DNA from: Actinoalloteichus fjordicus
GTDB lineage: Bacteria; Actinomycetota; Actinomycetes; Mycobacteriales; Pseudonocardiaceae
Assembly: GCF_001941625.1 (NCBI RefSeq)
Contig: NZ_CP016076.1
Location: 5,626,001-5,690,000 of the forward strand
Direction of reading: 5' to 3'
Length of the DNA: 64,000 bases
In this document: piece by piece, positions 25,287 to 34,555 of the stretch
How positions within the stretch are numbered: position 1 is the stretch's first letter
Layout of the letters: each line of letters starts with the position of its first letter
Position numbers and translations under genes: made by a program
Notes under the pieces: model-generated
Told to the model about the DNA's origin: nothing
The model's input: the letters and a program-made list of their open reading frames with translations, nothing else
Databases searched by the model: none

Positions 25287-25618
25287 AAGGCTGCGGCCCG
25301 ACTCCGAGGGGGCGCGGCGGCGCCTGCGACGGGCCTGCTTCCACAGGACGGCAGGAACCGATCGAAGCCATCTCCGAGTCGGCCCGCCGGCCTCCGCCCG
25401 GACGACCGGCCCGACCACGACCTCTAGGACGGCGCCGCTGCCGATGTCGTCTCCGGACCTCAGCTGGATTCGACGGCATCGCGTGACCGGAGCACGACAT
25501 TCGCCCAAGATGATCACCACATCGGGCGACTTGACTACGGCTGATCGGGGGACGAAGTACTTGATATGACGTGGAACGAAATCGACGACGGCGTCGAAAT
25601 CGGCGCCAGGGACCGACG
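25287..25618. other. Intergenic region with possible leader ORF
   Basis: No large gene is visible. An 18-codon open frame, ATG at 25566 to TGA at 25622 (MTWNEIDDGVEIGARDRR), overlaps the start of the next gene as ATGA, which would allow translational coupling. It has no good ribosome site. Confidence 0.35.
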
Positions 25619-27367
25619 ATGACGGCAATGGCGGCCTGCCCGCCGGAGACGTCGTCCGTCCCCTGTGCCGAGGAGTCGACGGAAGGGAGGCCCCGGCACG
25701 CGGAATCTGTCCCCGTGACGGGACCCCGACACGCGAGTTCGGACCGGTACGGCCTCCCCGTGATCACCTTCGCGGTGCTGCGAGAGACGATCACGCAGCG
25801 GTTAGCACAGTGTCGTGCCGACGAGACGCCGGAGAGCTGGCGCGGACTGCTGGACATCGTGGCGAGACTGTCCGAGAACGACACAGCTGCGGCCCGCATT
25901 GCCGACGCCGCCCCCGGGGCCGATGCGGACACCGCAGGCCGCACCGAGGCGGGCGGCCCGGTGCCCGGTCCGAGTCCCGCAGCCCACTCCGAGGACAAGC
26001 CGCCGGCGTGTCTGCTCAAGCCGGTGGGAATGGACCCGACGTACCCGGTGTCTTCGGGCCGGTCGAGGTTCGCCCCTCCTGCGTCAGCGCATCGAGGCAG
26101 GCGGATCGGTGACGGCCGCGACCGACCGGCCGGGATGCCTGCGCTCGGTCCCTCGGTCACCGCAGTGCGCACCGCGGTGGAAGAGTCGATACGACAGGCG
26201 CAGGAAGCGCTGTCGGAGTTCCACCGCGGTTCTGACCAGGCGCGGCGCGCGCTGGCGCAGGCCGACGGTCGTCACGCCCGACCGAACGTCCCCCCGCTGC
26301 CGTTGCCGACCTGGCCGGATGCCGACACCGACATCGATCGCTGGTGGTTCCGGGCTGGCCTCGCCGCTGAGGCCCGCGCCCTGCCGCAGCTTGCGGGTGA
26401 TCTGGAAGAACGGGCCCGCCGGATCGCGCGGCAGACGCTGGCGGCGATCGCGGCATGGGAACGGCCGGCCGGGTATTCGAAGCAGGTGGCGGCAGGAGCG
26501 CCGCAACGGCAGCAGACTCCACCGTCGATGCATGTCACCGTCGGCGACGGCATTCACCGCTGCCGGCGGATCACGATCTTCGGCGCTCCGGTACGCCTGC
26601 CCGCCGATCCGGCGGGCGACGGCTGTGCGCGCGAAGGCAGCAACGCGGCCGGCTACGGAGATCTCGCCACGGACACAGAGCGCGGCCAGGGCATGAACGT
26701 GGAGAACGATGACGGCGCAGGCGACGGCCTCCGCAGCCCGCATGACCTCGGTTCCGGCGCAGCCGACGGGGCGGGCGCTACGGAGGATCACGATCACGGC
26801 TGGCTCACCCGACTCAACGGCGACGCCTCCCTGGCGAGCCTGCGCTCCGCTGAGGGTAGGGACCTCCGGAACGCCCTGGCGGACCTCGACGCGTTGGTGG
26901 CCTTCGAACTCATGCCGGTCGACCGGCTGACGATCGGATCGAACGGGGAGTCCGCGCTGCCGGACGGGCTGATCACCCGATTCCTGACCAGCGAGTCCCG
27001 GCTCGGCGGTGATCGGCTGCTGCGGGAGTCCGCCGGGGAGTTGTGCGACTTCCTGCTGTCTGCGAGGTTCCCCGCAATGGTTCGGGCCGCGCACGATCGG
27101 CTCGATCGCGACCGGCGTTGGCAGGCCGACCGCCGCGCCGCATTGGCGCCGCTGCTGACGGCGGCCCGGTCATACGGCCCCGAGGCCCGGCTGTTGCGCC
27201 GCCGGATCGAGATCGGAATGCGGTTCATGGCGCTGGAGATCGAGTTCACGGCCGCGCGGGCCCGGATTCGTGCGGGCAGTACCCGGCACGGCGCCGAGAA
27301 GGCGGCCGTAGACGTCGACCCACGTCCGAGGATCATCGGTCCGTGCAGGCCGCTCCCCCGGCGTTGA
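25619..27367 (+). CDS. Protein of unknown function (582 aa)
   Basis: I do not recognise this protein. It has no signal peptide or membrane segment. The first 90 residues contain a helical region (VLRETITQRLAQCR, SWRGLLDIVARLSENDTAAARIADAA). A Pro/Gly-rich linker follows, then a central helical part from about 180 to 290 (VRTAVEESIRQAQEALSEF, the WWFRAGLAAEARALPQLAG segment), another disordered linker, and a C-terminal helical domain with Arg-rich helices (AAHDRLDRDRRWQADRRAAL). Codon use is normal for the genome, supporting a real gene. The ATG at 25619 has AGGGA upstream; a GTG at 25571 is an alternative. It converges on the S9 peptidase gene across a strong terminator. Confidence 0.6.
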   Translation: MTAMAACPPETSSVPCAEESTEGRPRHAESVPVTGPRHASSDRYGLPVITFAVLRETITQRLAQCRADETPESWRGLLDIVARLSENDTAAARIADAAPGADADTAGRTEAGGPVPGPSPAAHSEDKPPACLLKPVGMDPTYPVSSGRSRFAPPASAHRGRRIGDGRDRPAGMPALGPSVTAVRTAVEESIRQAQEALSEFHRGSDQARRALAQADGRHARPNVPPLPLPTWPDADTDIDRWWFRAGLAAEARALPQLAGDLEERARRIARQTLAAIAAWERPAGYSKQVAAGAPQRQQTPPSMHVTVGDGIHRCRRITIFGAPVRLPADPAGDGCAREGSNAAGYGDLATDTERGQGMNVENDDGAGDGLRSPHDLGSGAADGAGATEDHDHGWLTRLNGDASLASLRSAEGRDLRNALADLDALVAFELMPVDRLTIGSNGESALPDGLITRFLTSESRLGGDRLLRESAGELCDFLLSARFPAMVRAAHDRLDRDRRWQADRRAALAPLLTAARSYGPEARLLRRRIEIGMRFMALEIEFTAARARIRAGSTRHGAEKAAVDVDPRPRIIGPCRPLPRR

Positions 27368-27393
27368 CTACAAGATCGACGCGGGACGGATCA

Positions 27394-27432
27394 ACGTCAC
27401 GTCGACCGCGACCGCCGGAGTCGACGTGACGT
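27394..27432. terminator. Bidirectional terminator between convergent genes
   Basis: ACGTCACGTCGAC and GTCGACGTGACGT form a perfect 13-bp stem with a 13-base loop. It lies 27 bp after the plus-strand stop and 56 bp after the end of the minus-strand peptidase gene. Confidence 0.75.
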
Positions 27433-27487
27433 CCTCCGCGTCACCCGGCAGCGGAGGAGGCGGCCGGCGAGGCTGCGGGACCCTCCC

Positions 27488-29566
27488 TCACCCGAGCAGC
27501 GTCGGCCGCACCCACTCCCTGCCGTGCACATGCTGGTCGAGGAACGCGAAGACGGTGGCGTACCAGGCCTTCGCATGATTCGGCGTCAGGATCCAATGGT
27601 TCTCGTCCGGGTAGTACAGGAACTTGTGCGGGTTCGGCGTGTCGCCCGAGGTCGAGTGCACGAGCAGGTCCCGGAAGAGACGCAGGGACTCCCCGACCAC
27701 CGCCCGGTAGTCCTTGTCGCCGTGGATGACGAGCATCGGCGTGGTGATGGCATCGACGAAGTGATGCGGCGAGTTGGCGTCCGCCGTCTCGGGCGTCATC
27801 TCTCGGACGAACTCGTAGGCGATGTCGCCGACCTCGTTCGCGTCCTTGAGCATCCAGTCCGAGGCGTGGGTGACGATCGCGGCGAACCGGTCCGTGTGGC
27901 CCGCCACCCAGTTGGCCATGTACCCGCCGAAGGAACCGCCCATCGCGGCGATGCGATCGGAGTCGATGTCGGAGCGCTGCACCGCCGCGTCGGTGGCGGC
28001 CATCAGGTCGGTGTAGGGCCTGCCACCCCATTCGTTCCAGCCACGTCGAATGAAGTCGAGGCCGTAACCGGTGGACAACGCGGGGTCCGGTTGCAGCACC
28101 GCATAGCCCTGAGCTGCGGCGATCCAGGGGTTCCACCGCCACGACCACGAGTTGCTCGACATGACCGGTCCGCCGTGGATCCACAACAGCAGCGGCGCGG
28201 GTGTCGCCTCGCTTGCGCCCGTGGGCAGGCTGAGCCAGGCCCGCAGCCGCGTGCCGTCCGCCGCGGTGGTGACGACCTCGGTCACCGTGCCGGGCAGCGG
28301 GGCGACCTTGCCCAGCGCCTCCGCCGGGCCGGGCAGGGGCTCCACCGTCCGTCCGCCCGGCAGCGGGACCCGGACCACGGTGGGCGGACTGTCGACGGCC
28401 GACCGCAGCGCATAGACCCACTGGCCGTCGGGTGACACCTGGAGGTCGGTGTACGAGCCGTCGTCGGTGAGCCGGGTGGGCGTGCCGGTGGTCGCGTCCA
28501 GCCGCCACAGCGGGGCACGACCGTCGTCGTCCGCGACCACGATGAGCGCGGTGCCGTCGGGCGTCCACTGTGCCGAGCGCGGCCAGCGGTCCCAGTCCTC
28601 GCCGAGCATCCGCAGCGGCCCGCCCTCGACGGGCAGGACTCCCAACGCCAACTCGTAGGGCCGCTCCGGTGTGGAGCGGCGGTGGACGACCACGGCGATG
28701 TGCCGTCCGTCCGGGGAGATCAGCGGCGACTCGTACTCGAAGTCGGCGTCGTCGGCGAGGGTGCGACGCTCGCCGGTCTCGACGTCGATCGCGACCAGGG
28801 TGTAGCGCTGCGACGCCCGAGGCTCCGCCACCGCCCAGCCCGTCACCACGGTGCGCCCGTCCGGGGTGATGTCCCAGACCACGTCGTCGCCCAGGGCACG
28901 GCCGACGTGTCCGGTGAGGTCACGCAGCGGCCACCGGCCGTCGGCGTCGGCGAGGTCTTCGCGGCCGTCGGCGATGATCAGGCGGTTCCGATCCGGACCG
29001 AGGTGGTGATCCCAGTGCCGGATCGGGAACTCCTCGTGAAGGATCACCGACACCGTCGTGTCCTTGCGCAGCGCCCGGATCTGCGCATCCTGGGCCAGGT
29101 CTGCGGCCGAGGGCATCACCGAGGAGCCGAACAGCACCGTCCCGGCCGGGGTGACGACGACGTCGTGCGCACCGCCGGGCGGCGCGGCCACCACGTGTGC
29201 GTCACCGTCGCCGGGCAGGCGCCACAGGGCGGCCGCCGAAGCCGGTTCGTCGTCGTCGGGACCGGGCCGGGTGGACAGGAAGAGCAGTTCTCCGGACGGG
29301 GTGAAGCCAGCCGCCGACTCACCCTGGGCGCTGCGCGTGAGACGGCGAGCGGGTCGAACGCCGGTCGGGTCGACCTCCCACACGGCGGAGACATGCCGCG
29401 TCCTGGCTGAGTTCACCGTGGTCACGCCGACGACGAGCCTGCTGCCGTCCGGGGCGAGGCGGAGCCCCGCAAGCCTGGGCAGGTCCAGATAGTCGTCGAG
29501 GTCGGCGAAGGGCGTGTCGGGGCGCTCATTCCGGCCGGGGTCAGTGGTCACACGCTTTCTTAGCAC
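27488..29566 (-). CDS. S9-family serine peptidase (acylaminoacyl-peptidase-like)
   Basis: The roughly 692-residue product has an N-terminal seven-bladed beta-propeller (WD40-like PD40 repeats such as DLQVSPDGQWVYALRS and FEYESPLISPDGRHIAVV) and a C-terminal alpha/beta-hydrolase catalytic domain. The triad is Ser545 in MGGSFGGYMANW, Asp617 in VIHGDKDYR and His657 in YYPDENHWI. Such enzymes remove dipeptides or acylated residues from short peptides in the cytosol; no signal peptide is visible. GTG 29566 has GGGGGA six bases upstream and is preferred. GTG 29551, starting VTTDPGRN, is also plausible, and the frame extends to 29632. Confidence 0.9.
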   Translation of the reverse strand: MLRKRVTTDPGRNERPDTPFADLDDYLDLPRLAGLRLAPDGSRLVVGVTTVNSARTRHVSAVWEVDPTGVRPARRLTRSAQGESAAGFTPSGELLFLSTRPGPDDDEPASAAALWRLPGDGDAHVVAAPPGGAHDVVVTPAGTVLFGSSVMPSAADLAQDAQIRALRKDTTVSVILHEEFPIRHWDHHLGPDRNRLIIADGREDLADADGRWPLRDLTGHVGRALGDDVVWDITPDGRTVVTGWAVAEPRASQRYTLVAIDVETGERRTLADDADFEYESPLISPDGRHIAVVVHRRSTPERPYELALGVLPVEGGPLRMLGEDWDRWPRSAQWTPDGTALIVVADDDGRAPLWRLDATTGTPTRLTDDGSYTDLQVSPDGQWVYALRSAVDSPPTVVRVPLPGGRTVEPLPGPAEALGKVAPLPGTVTEVVTTAADGTRLRAWLSLPTGASEATPAPLLLWIHGGPVMSSNSWSWRWNPWIAAAQGYAVLQPDPALSTGYGLDFIRRGWNEWGGRPYTDLMAATDAAVQRSDIDSDRIAAMGGSFGGYMANWVAGHTDRFAAIVTHASDWMLKDANEVGDIAYEFVREMTPETADANSPHHFVDAITTPMLVIHGDKDYRAVVGESLRLFRDLLVHSTSGDTPNPHKFLYYPDENHWILTPNHAKAWYATVFAFLDQHVHGREWVRPTLLG

Positions 29567-29819
29567 TGCCGTTCCCCCGAAACCAGGGACGGCAGGCGGG
29601 GATCGGGTCAGGCGCGGAAGTCCTCCCCGCACCCGGGAAAGCGGGCCATGGCAGGCCGACAGGACCGGCGGCCCGCCGTCGCAGGGCGGGCGGCCGGTCG
29701 CGAAAGCTGGGATCGGTAGGTGATCGAGCGAGCCCAGGATCGACGGCGACGGGCCTACTCAGCGACGGGGGGCGGGCGGCCCCCTCGCATCGCCGACACC
29801 GCGAAGGGAACGAGTCAGC

Positions 29820-30221
29820 ATGGGACTGTTCGGCAGGAGGAAGAGCCGTGCGAAGAAGACCGTCGAGATCACCGACAAGGTGGTCAGGGGATTCTGCGGC
29901 AGGCCGAGCAGGTCGTTCCTCGGCGCGGAGAATTCGTCGCCGTCCGGGAGTCGGTCGGCGCGTGGCACGCGGGCGCCGATGCCGAGCGGGCTGAGGCGAT
30001 GAGCGCTCCGACGATGCTCACCCCGGTCGTCTCGATCACCGACGCGGGCGGCTGGTCGACTTCGATCCGATCGCCGGGCTCGTCGGGCTCCCGGAGACCG
30101 GCAGCTGGCGATGCAGAGTCTCGTGCCCAAGCTGCAGCTCCCTCGTCCGGGAGAACGCGTGCTGTTGGTGGCCGCCCCGGCGCACCCGGCGGCTGGCTGT
30201 ACGCAGACGTCACACGCTGAG
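29820..30221 (+). pseudogene. Frameshifted gene of unknown function
   Basis: An ATG at 29820 with AGGGA upstream begins MGLFGRRKSRAKKTVEITDK in good codon usage. Near 29890 the coding signal (GC-rich third positions) moves to the next frame (ILRQAEQVVPRRGEFVAVRE...). Near 30050 it moves to the third (RLVDFDPIAGLVGLPETGSW), then again near 30110 (LVPKLQLPRPGERVLLVAAP), ending GGWLYADVTR at 30220. Joined, these make one protein-like sequence of about 130 residues. I do not recognise the family. At least three frameshifts mean either a recently inactivated gene or sequencing errors. It lies between the S9 peptidase and the two-component genes. Confidence 0.4.
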
Positions 30222-30298
30222 GTCCGGGCGGGTACGGACCGGGGTGGCTGCACGCCTGCCGGGCGGCGCACACGCCAGATCCGGCGCGCGCCGCTGCG

Positions 30299-30964
30299 TC
30301 ATCTCGTCTCCCCCGCACCCGGGGTGATGATCCCCCGTTCGTAGGCATAGATCACGGCCTGCACGCGATCACGACCGCCGAGCTTGGCGAGCAGGCTGCC
30401 GACGTGGGTCTTGATCGTCGACGGGCTCACCACGAGCTGCTCGGCGATCTCCGCGTTGGACAGACCCTTGGCGACCAGCAGCAGAGTCTCGTACTCGCGC
30501 GTGGTCAACTCCGTCGGCGGCGGCGCAGGCTGGGGTGCAGGCAGAGATCGGGCGAACTCCGCGATCAGCCTGCGGGTCACCCGCGAGGCCACCAGTCCCT
30601 CCCCCGATGCCACGACGCGAACGGCCGCCACCAGGTCGTCGGGTTCGACGTCCTTGAGCAGGAAACCGCTCGCGCCTGCCCGCAGTGCGGCGAAGACGTA
30701 CTCGTCGAGGTCGAAGGTCGTCACGATCAGGACCGGGATGCCGGTCTCCCCCACCAGCTCGCGGGTGGCCGCGATCCCGTCGAGGCGCGGCATCCGCACG
30801 TCCATCAGGACCAGGTCGGGACGCAGCGTTCGAGCCGCGTCGATCGCCTGCCTGCCGTCGCTCGCCTCACCGACCACGACGATGTCCGGCTCGGCCTCCA
30901 AGATCGTGCGAAATCCCGCGCGGACCACAGCCTGGTCGTCGGCCAGCACCACCCGAAGGGTCAT
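30299..30964 (-). CDS. NarL/FixJ-type response regulator
   Basis: The 221-residue protein has an N-terminal receiver domain with acidic pair DD at 9-10, phospho-acceptor Asp55 in LVLMDVRMP, and the Thr/Lys positions in VTTFDLDEY and FLLKDVEPDD. A C-terminal LuxR helix-turn-helix follows (LTTREYETLLLVAKGLSNAEIAEQL region). ATG 30964 overlaps the stop of the histidine kinase gene as ATGA, so the pair is translationally coupled; the frame reaches 31009 but starts are poorer there. It is cytosolic, activated by the adjacent kinase. The target genes are unknown; the nearby DUF418 gene is a candidate. Confidence 0.92.
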   Translation of the reverse strand: MTLRVVLADDQAVVRAGFRTILEAEPDIVVVGEASDGRQAIDAARTLRPDLVLMDVRMPRLDGIAATRELVGETGIPVLIVTTFDLDEYVFAALRAGASGFLLKDVEPDDLVAAVRVVASGEGLVASRVTRRLIAEFARSLPAPQPAPPPTELTTREYETLLLVAKGLSNAEIAEQLVVSPSTIKTHVGSLLAKLGGRDRVQAVIYAYERGIITPGAGETR

Positions 30965-32235
30965 GTCACCCCCGATTCGCCGAACGGCAGACGTGCGTCG
31001 ATCTGCCATTCTCCGGCCGCCGTCCGGCCCGCCGACAGCCTGCCGCCCGCATGGGCCACCCGCTCGCGCATCCCCACCAGGCCGTGCCCGTCACTCACCG
31101 AGGGCAGTACCACGGGCTCGGTGCCGGGTCCGTTGCGGACCACGACACGCAGCTCGGCTCCGGAGTATCGAAGCAGCACCGACACCGCCGCGCCCGGCGC
31201 GTGCCGCCGTGCGTTGGTCAGTGCCTCCTGCACGAGGCGGTAGGCGGCCAGATCGACCACGGTAGACAGCGGCACCGGCTCGCCCTCGGTGGTGGACTCC
31301 ACCGTCATCCCCGCCCGCCGGGCAACGGCGATCAGGTCCGCAAGTCTGGACACGGTCGGCTGCGGCGCAAGCTCCGCCGGGTCCTCGGACTCGTGTGGTC
31401 CAGAGGCTCGCATGATGCCCGCCAGACCCCGCAGCGCCGTCAGTGTCTCCCTGCCTTGGGCGCGGATCGCCCGCAGCGACTCCCTCGCCTTCGCCGGATC
31501 TCGTTCGACGAGCCGGTCCGTCGCGCCTGCCTGCACGACGATGGCCGACAGGTCGTGTGCGGCGACGTCGTGCAGTTCGCGAGCGATCCGACGGCGCTCT
31601 TCGGCGACGGCCTCCCAGGCTCGCAGCTCCCGCTCGGCGTCCGACCGCTCGAGCCTGGCTGCAAGTTCGGCGATGTAGACACGGCGGGTCTGGATGTACA
31701 GGCCGAACAGGCCAGGAAGGCCGTAGGCGAGCAGCGACGCGAGGACCAGGTCGGTCGGCGTGCTGCCATCGTTTCCCAGGAACGTGATCAGAGTCGACAG
31801 ACTGCCGCCGAGTGACACTGTGATCGCGCCGCCGACCGCGTGGACAAGACCGAACCCGATCAGACTGGTGAGAGCGCTCCGCCGAGACAGCAGCGTCCCC
31901 GCTGAATAGGCGCACACCAGCACACCGATGCCCGTCCCGGCGAATGCCGTCGGCAGCGCCGAGCTCGCCAATACCACGGCCGTCGCCAGCCCCAACGCGA
32001 TGCGAGGAGCCCGCCGACGGATCGCGATCGTCGCCAGATCCGCGACCGTCGGCAGGTTCGCCACCACGAACAACGGCCACGAACCGGGAAAGGTCCCCCC
32101 GCCGGTGACCAGACCGAACACCGTGCGCACCACCAGGACCAGCACGATCGCCACGACGGCCGCCGCCGTGTCCCGACCCCACGGCGTATGCCCGCCGAGG
32201 CTCCCCGGCCAGCGCAGGAAGTCGATCATCGGCAT
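30961..32235 (-). CDS. Sensor histidine kinase of the NarL-type pair
   Basis: The protein of about 424 residues has a membrane domain of six or so hydrophobic helices (AAAVVAIVLVLVVRTVFGL, GLATAVVLASSALPTAF and others). It is followed by a HisKA_3 dimerisation domain with phospho-acceptor His in RRRIARELHDVAAHDLSAIV, and an HATPase domain with LVQEALTNARRHAP (N box) and GHGLVGMRERV (G box). It senses an unknown signal and phosphorylates the coupled response regulator. The start is uncertain: ATG 32235 or 32229 begin MPMIDFLRWPG, while the frame continues to 32388 through an unconserved Pro/Ser-rich leader. GGAA is the only purine cluster before it. Confidence 0.88.
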   Translation of the reverse strand: MPMIDFLRWPGSLGGHTPWGRDTAAAVVAIVLVLVVRTVFGLVTGGGTFPGSWPLFVVANLPTVADLATIAIRRRAPRIALGLATAVVLASSALPTAFAGTGIGVLVCAYSAGTLLSRRSALTSLIGFGLVHAVGGAITVSLGGSLSTLITFLGNDGSTPTDLVLASLLAYGLPGLFGLYIQTRRVYIAELAARLERSDAERELRAWEAVAEERRRIARELHDVAAHDLSAIVVQAGATDRLVERDPAKARESLRAIRAQGRETLTALRGLAGIMRASGPHESEDPAELAPQPTVSRLADLIAVARRAGMTVESTTEGEPVPLSTVVDLAAYRLVQEALTNARRHAPGAAVSVLLRYSGAELRVVVRNGPGTEPVVLPSVSDGHGLVGMRERVAHAGGRLSAGRTAAGEWQIDARLPFGESGVT

Positions 32236-32490
32236 CGGCGCCGTTCCGGTTCGAGCGGGAGTGTGTGGATCACGCGAACTGGGCGCGCAGCTCGACGGCG
32301 GGCTCACCGGGCTCGGAGCGGTGTGGGGCACGGCCACCACTGTGCCGGGTGCGGCACGGCGTCCCGCCGCCCACCCGGTCATCGGCACGACGACCGTAGC
32401 CGTCCACCTCGACGACGCAGGTCCAGGTCCGATCCCCGTGACCGGACGCCGAGCCGCGCCGGGCCTCGGCTGCGTTGCCGCCGTGCCTTC

Positions 32491-33516
32491 TCATGCTGCG
32501 CCGACGTCTGTCCGCGGCCGGATCTCGTCGACGTCCGAGGAGACGGCGGGCCGGATGGGCAGCAGCCGCCAGTAGGTGACACAGCGCCAAGCCCACTCCA
32601 GCGGACCGTAGCGGAAGCTACGCAGCCACAGCGGACTCCACACCGCTTGCACGACCAGGATGGCCGTGCCCAGCAGCGCGGCCGTGCCCCAGTCGTCGGA
32701 GCCACGCAGGCCTAGCAGCGCGCCGAACGTCACGAAGAGCACGGTCGCGGAGAGATAGTTGGTGAGCGCGAGCCTGCCGAGCGGGGCGAACAGTCCGGAG
32801 AGCACCGGCCCTACCGGGGTGCGCAACAGCAGCAGGAACAGCGAGGCATAGGCCAGGGACATCGTCAGCGAGAACACCAGGCCGAGTCGCTGGCCGACCA
32901 CGGCGGGCACGACGCCCACCACGAGCCAGTAAGAGGCCCCGGCGATCACGGCGAACACCGCCGCCGCCCCGGCTAGCGTGCCGGTGCGGCTCGGCAGTTG
33001 TTCGGCAGTGCCAAGTGTGGCCATCGCGAAACCCAGGGCGAACAGCCCCGGCAGCAGGGCGAGCCCGCCGACACCGGCAAGGAGCCCCACAGCGGTGAGG
33101 AGCAGCCCCAGGACGAGCGAAAGCCTCGCCGTCGCGAAGCTCAAGGGCAGCAGGACCACCAGACCGGTGATCGCGAAGGGCAACAGCACCTCCCCCGGTT
33201 GCATCAGATGGTGTGCCGCGCCGGCCACGGCCAGTGCCAGGAGACGACGGATCAACAGGACGCGAGGTCGGTCGCTGCGCCGGGCAGCCGAGCGGAGGAA
33301 CAGTCCGAAGCCGACGCCGAACAGCAGGAAGAAGATCGGGTAGAACCGGCCGAGGACGAAGACACGCAGCCCGTCGGGCGCGGAGGAGAGATCCGGCAGC
33401 ATGTCCAGCGTCTGCGGGATGTTGATGAAGATGATCCCGCAGAGTGCGAAACCCCGTAGCGCGTCCACCGCGTCGATCCGGCGGCCGGGCTGCGTCGGCC
33501 CGGGTGTGTTCGACAT
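32491..33516 (-). CDS. DUF418-domain membrane protein
   Basis: The 341-residue protein starts with RIDAVDALRGFALCGIIFINI, the conserved entry of the DUF418/YeiB-like family, followed by about eight to ten transmembrane helices. The C-terminal DUF418 signature is present as GRLALTNYLSATVLF and GPLEWAWRCVTYWR. Members are multi-pass membrane proteins of unknown function related to acyltransferase-3-like proteins. ATG 33516 is preferred; the frame extends to 33552. It is separated from the histidine kinase gene by about 255 bp on the same strand, so it could be in the same transcript. Confidence 0.82.
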   Translation of the reverse strand: MSNTPGPTQPGRRIDAVDALRGFALCGIIFINIPQTLDMLPDLSSAPDGLRVFVLGRFYPIFFLLFGVGFGLFLRSAARRSDRPRVLLIRRLLALAVAGAAHHLMQPGEVLLPFAITGLVVLLPLSFATARLSLVLGLLLTAVGLLAGVGGLALLPGLFALGFAMATLGTAEQLPSRTGTLAGAAAVFAVIAGASYWLVVGVVPAVVGQRLGLVFSLTMSLAYASLFLLLLRTPVGPVLSGLFAPLGRLALTNYLSATVLFVTFGALLGLRGSDDWGTAALLGTAILVVQAVWSPLWLRSFRYGPLEWAWRCVTYWRLLPIRPAVSSDVDEIRPRTDVGAA

Positions 33517-33634
33517 GACCGATATCGTGCCGCTGACGAGCACAGCCCGCATCGCCTGCGAGGCCGGACCCGGGCGGGCCCTACGGGGGAGAAGACTCGA
33601 CCGCCTTCTCCACCCGCAGGAGGAGTCCCTGCGC

Positions 33635-33696
33635 CGCTGCCGTGGTCGCCGACCGTCCGACGTCGGCGCGCAGGCTCCGACGCGACCACGGCAGCG
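33635..33696 (-). terminator. Terminator of the ABC importer operon
   Basis: GCTGCCGTGGTCGC (33636-33649) and GCGACCACGGCAGC (33682-33695) are exact complements, extended to 15 bp by a flanking C-G pair. The 32-base loop contains a smaller CCGACGTCGG palindrome. It starts 14 bp after the permease stop codon. Confidence 0.75.
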
Positions 33697-33709
33697 ACTC
33701 GGCCGAGGC

Positions 33710-34555
33710 TCAGCCGCCGAAACGCCGGGTCAGTCGGCGTTCCAGCAGTCCGACCAGTGAATAGAGCAGCCAGCCGATCAGGCACAGCAGGATCAGACAG
33801 ATCATCACGACCTGGACGTCGTCGTTGTCCTGCGCCTGCTTCTCCAGGTAGCCAAGCCCTGCGGTGGCACCGATGAACTCACCGATGACGGCGGCGGTGA
33901 CGGCCTGGAGCACGCCGACGCGCAGCCCGGCGGCGATCGCGGGGAGGCTGTAGGGCAGCTCGATGGTCAGCAGTCGGCGGGTTCCGCCGATGTCGAGCAC
34001 GTCGGCCAGGTCGTGCAGGGACTCCGACATGCCCCGCAGCCTGGTGACCATGGTGATCAGGATCGGGTAGAAGGTCACCAGGGCGATCAGAGTGATCTTC
34101 GATCCGATGCCGAGCCCCAGCCACAGCACGATCAGCGGGGCGATGGAGATCTTCGGCGTCACCTGCACCACGACGATGACGGGCATGAGCAGGCGCTCCA
34201 CCCACTGGACCCGGACGAACAGCACGGCGATCAGGACGCCGATCACCCCGCCGATGACCACGCCCTGGAGCACCTCGGCCAGCGTCTCCAGCAGGTGGAT
34301 CGCCAGGCCGCCCGTCTGCCAGAGGGAGACGGTCCTCGTCAGCAGTGCTCCGGGCGTCGGAAGCATGTGGTCTGGGACGCCGGAGAACGCGGCGATCAGC
34401 CACCACAGTGCGACGCCGCCTGCCAGGGACAGGGCGCCGACGAGCACCGGAGCAGGTCCGCCGTGATGGGCGTCGCGCGCGGGCCCGCTGCGGCCGGACC
34501 GGCCGCCGCTCCGCTTCGTCAGCCGATCGTCGACGCGGTCACTTGTCGATGTCAT
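33710..34555 (-). CDS. ABC transporter permease 2 (NitT/TauT family)
   Basis: The 281-residue protein has six predicted membrane helices after a polar N-terminal tail of about 35 residues. The BPD_transp_1 signature with the EAA-type loop is at SLHDLADVLDIGGTRRLLTIELPYSLPAIAAGLRVG. It resembles SsuC/TauC/ThiX-type permeases for small nitrogen, sulfur or pyrimidine compounds. It is the last gene of the four-gene importer operon and overlaps the binding-protein gene by 17 bp. Together with permease 1 it probably forms a heterodimeric channel, unlike Ssu or Tau systems, which use one permease. Confidence 0.88.
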   Translation of the reverse strand: MTSTSDRVDDRLTKRSGGRSGRSGPARDAHHGGPAPVLVGALSLAGGVALWWLIAAFSGVPDHMLPTPGALLTRTVSLWQTGGLAIHLLETLAEVLQGVVIGGVIGVLIAVLFVRVQWVERLLMPVIVVVQVTPKISIAPLIVLWLGLGIGSKITLIALVTFYPILITMVTRLRGMSESLHDLADVLDIGGTRRLLTIELPYSLPAIAAGLRVGVLQAVTAAVIGEFIGATAGLGYLEKQAQDNDDVQVVMICLILLCLIGWLLYSLVGLLERRLTRRFGG

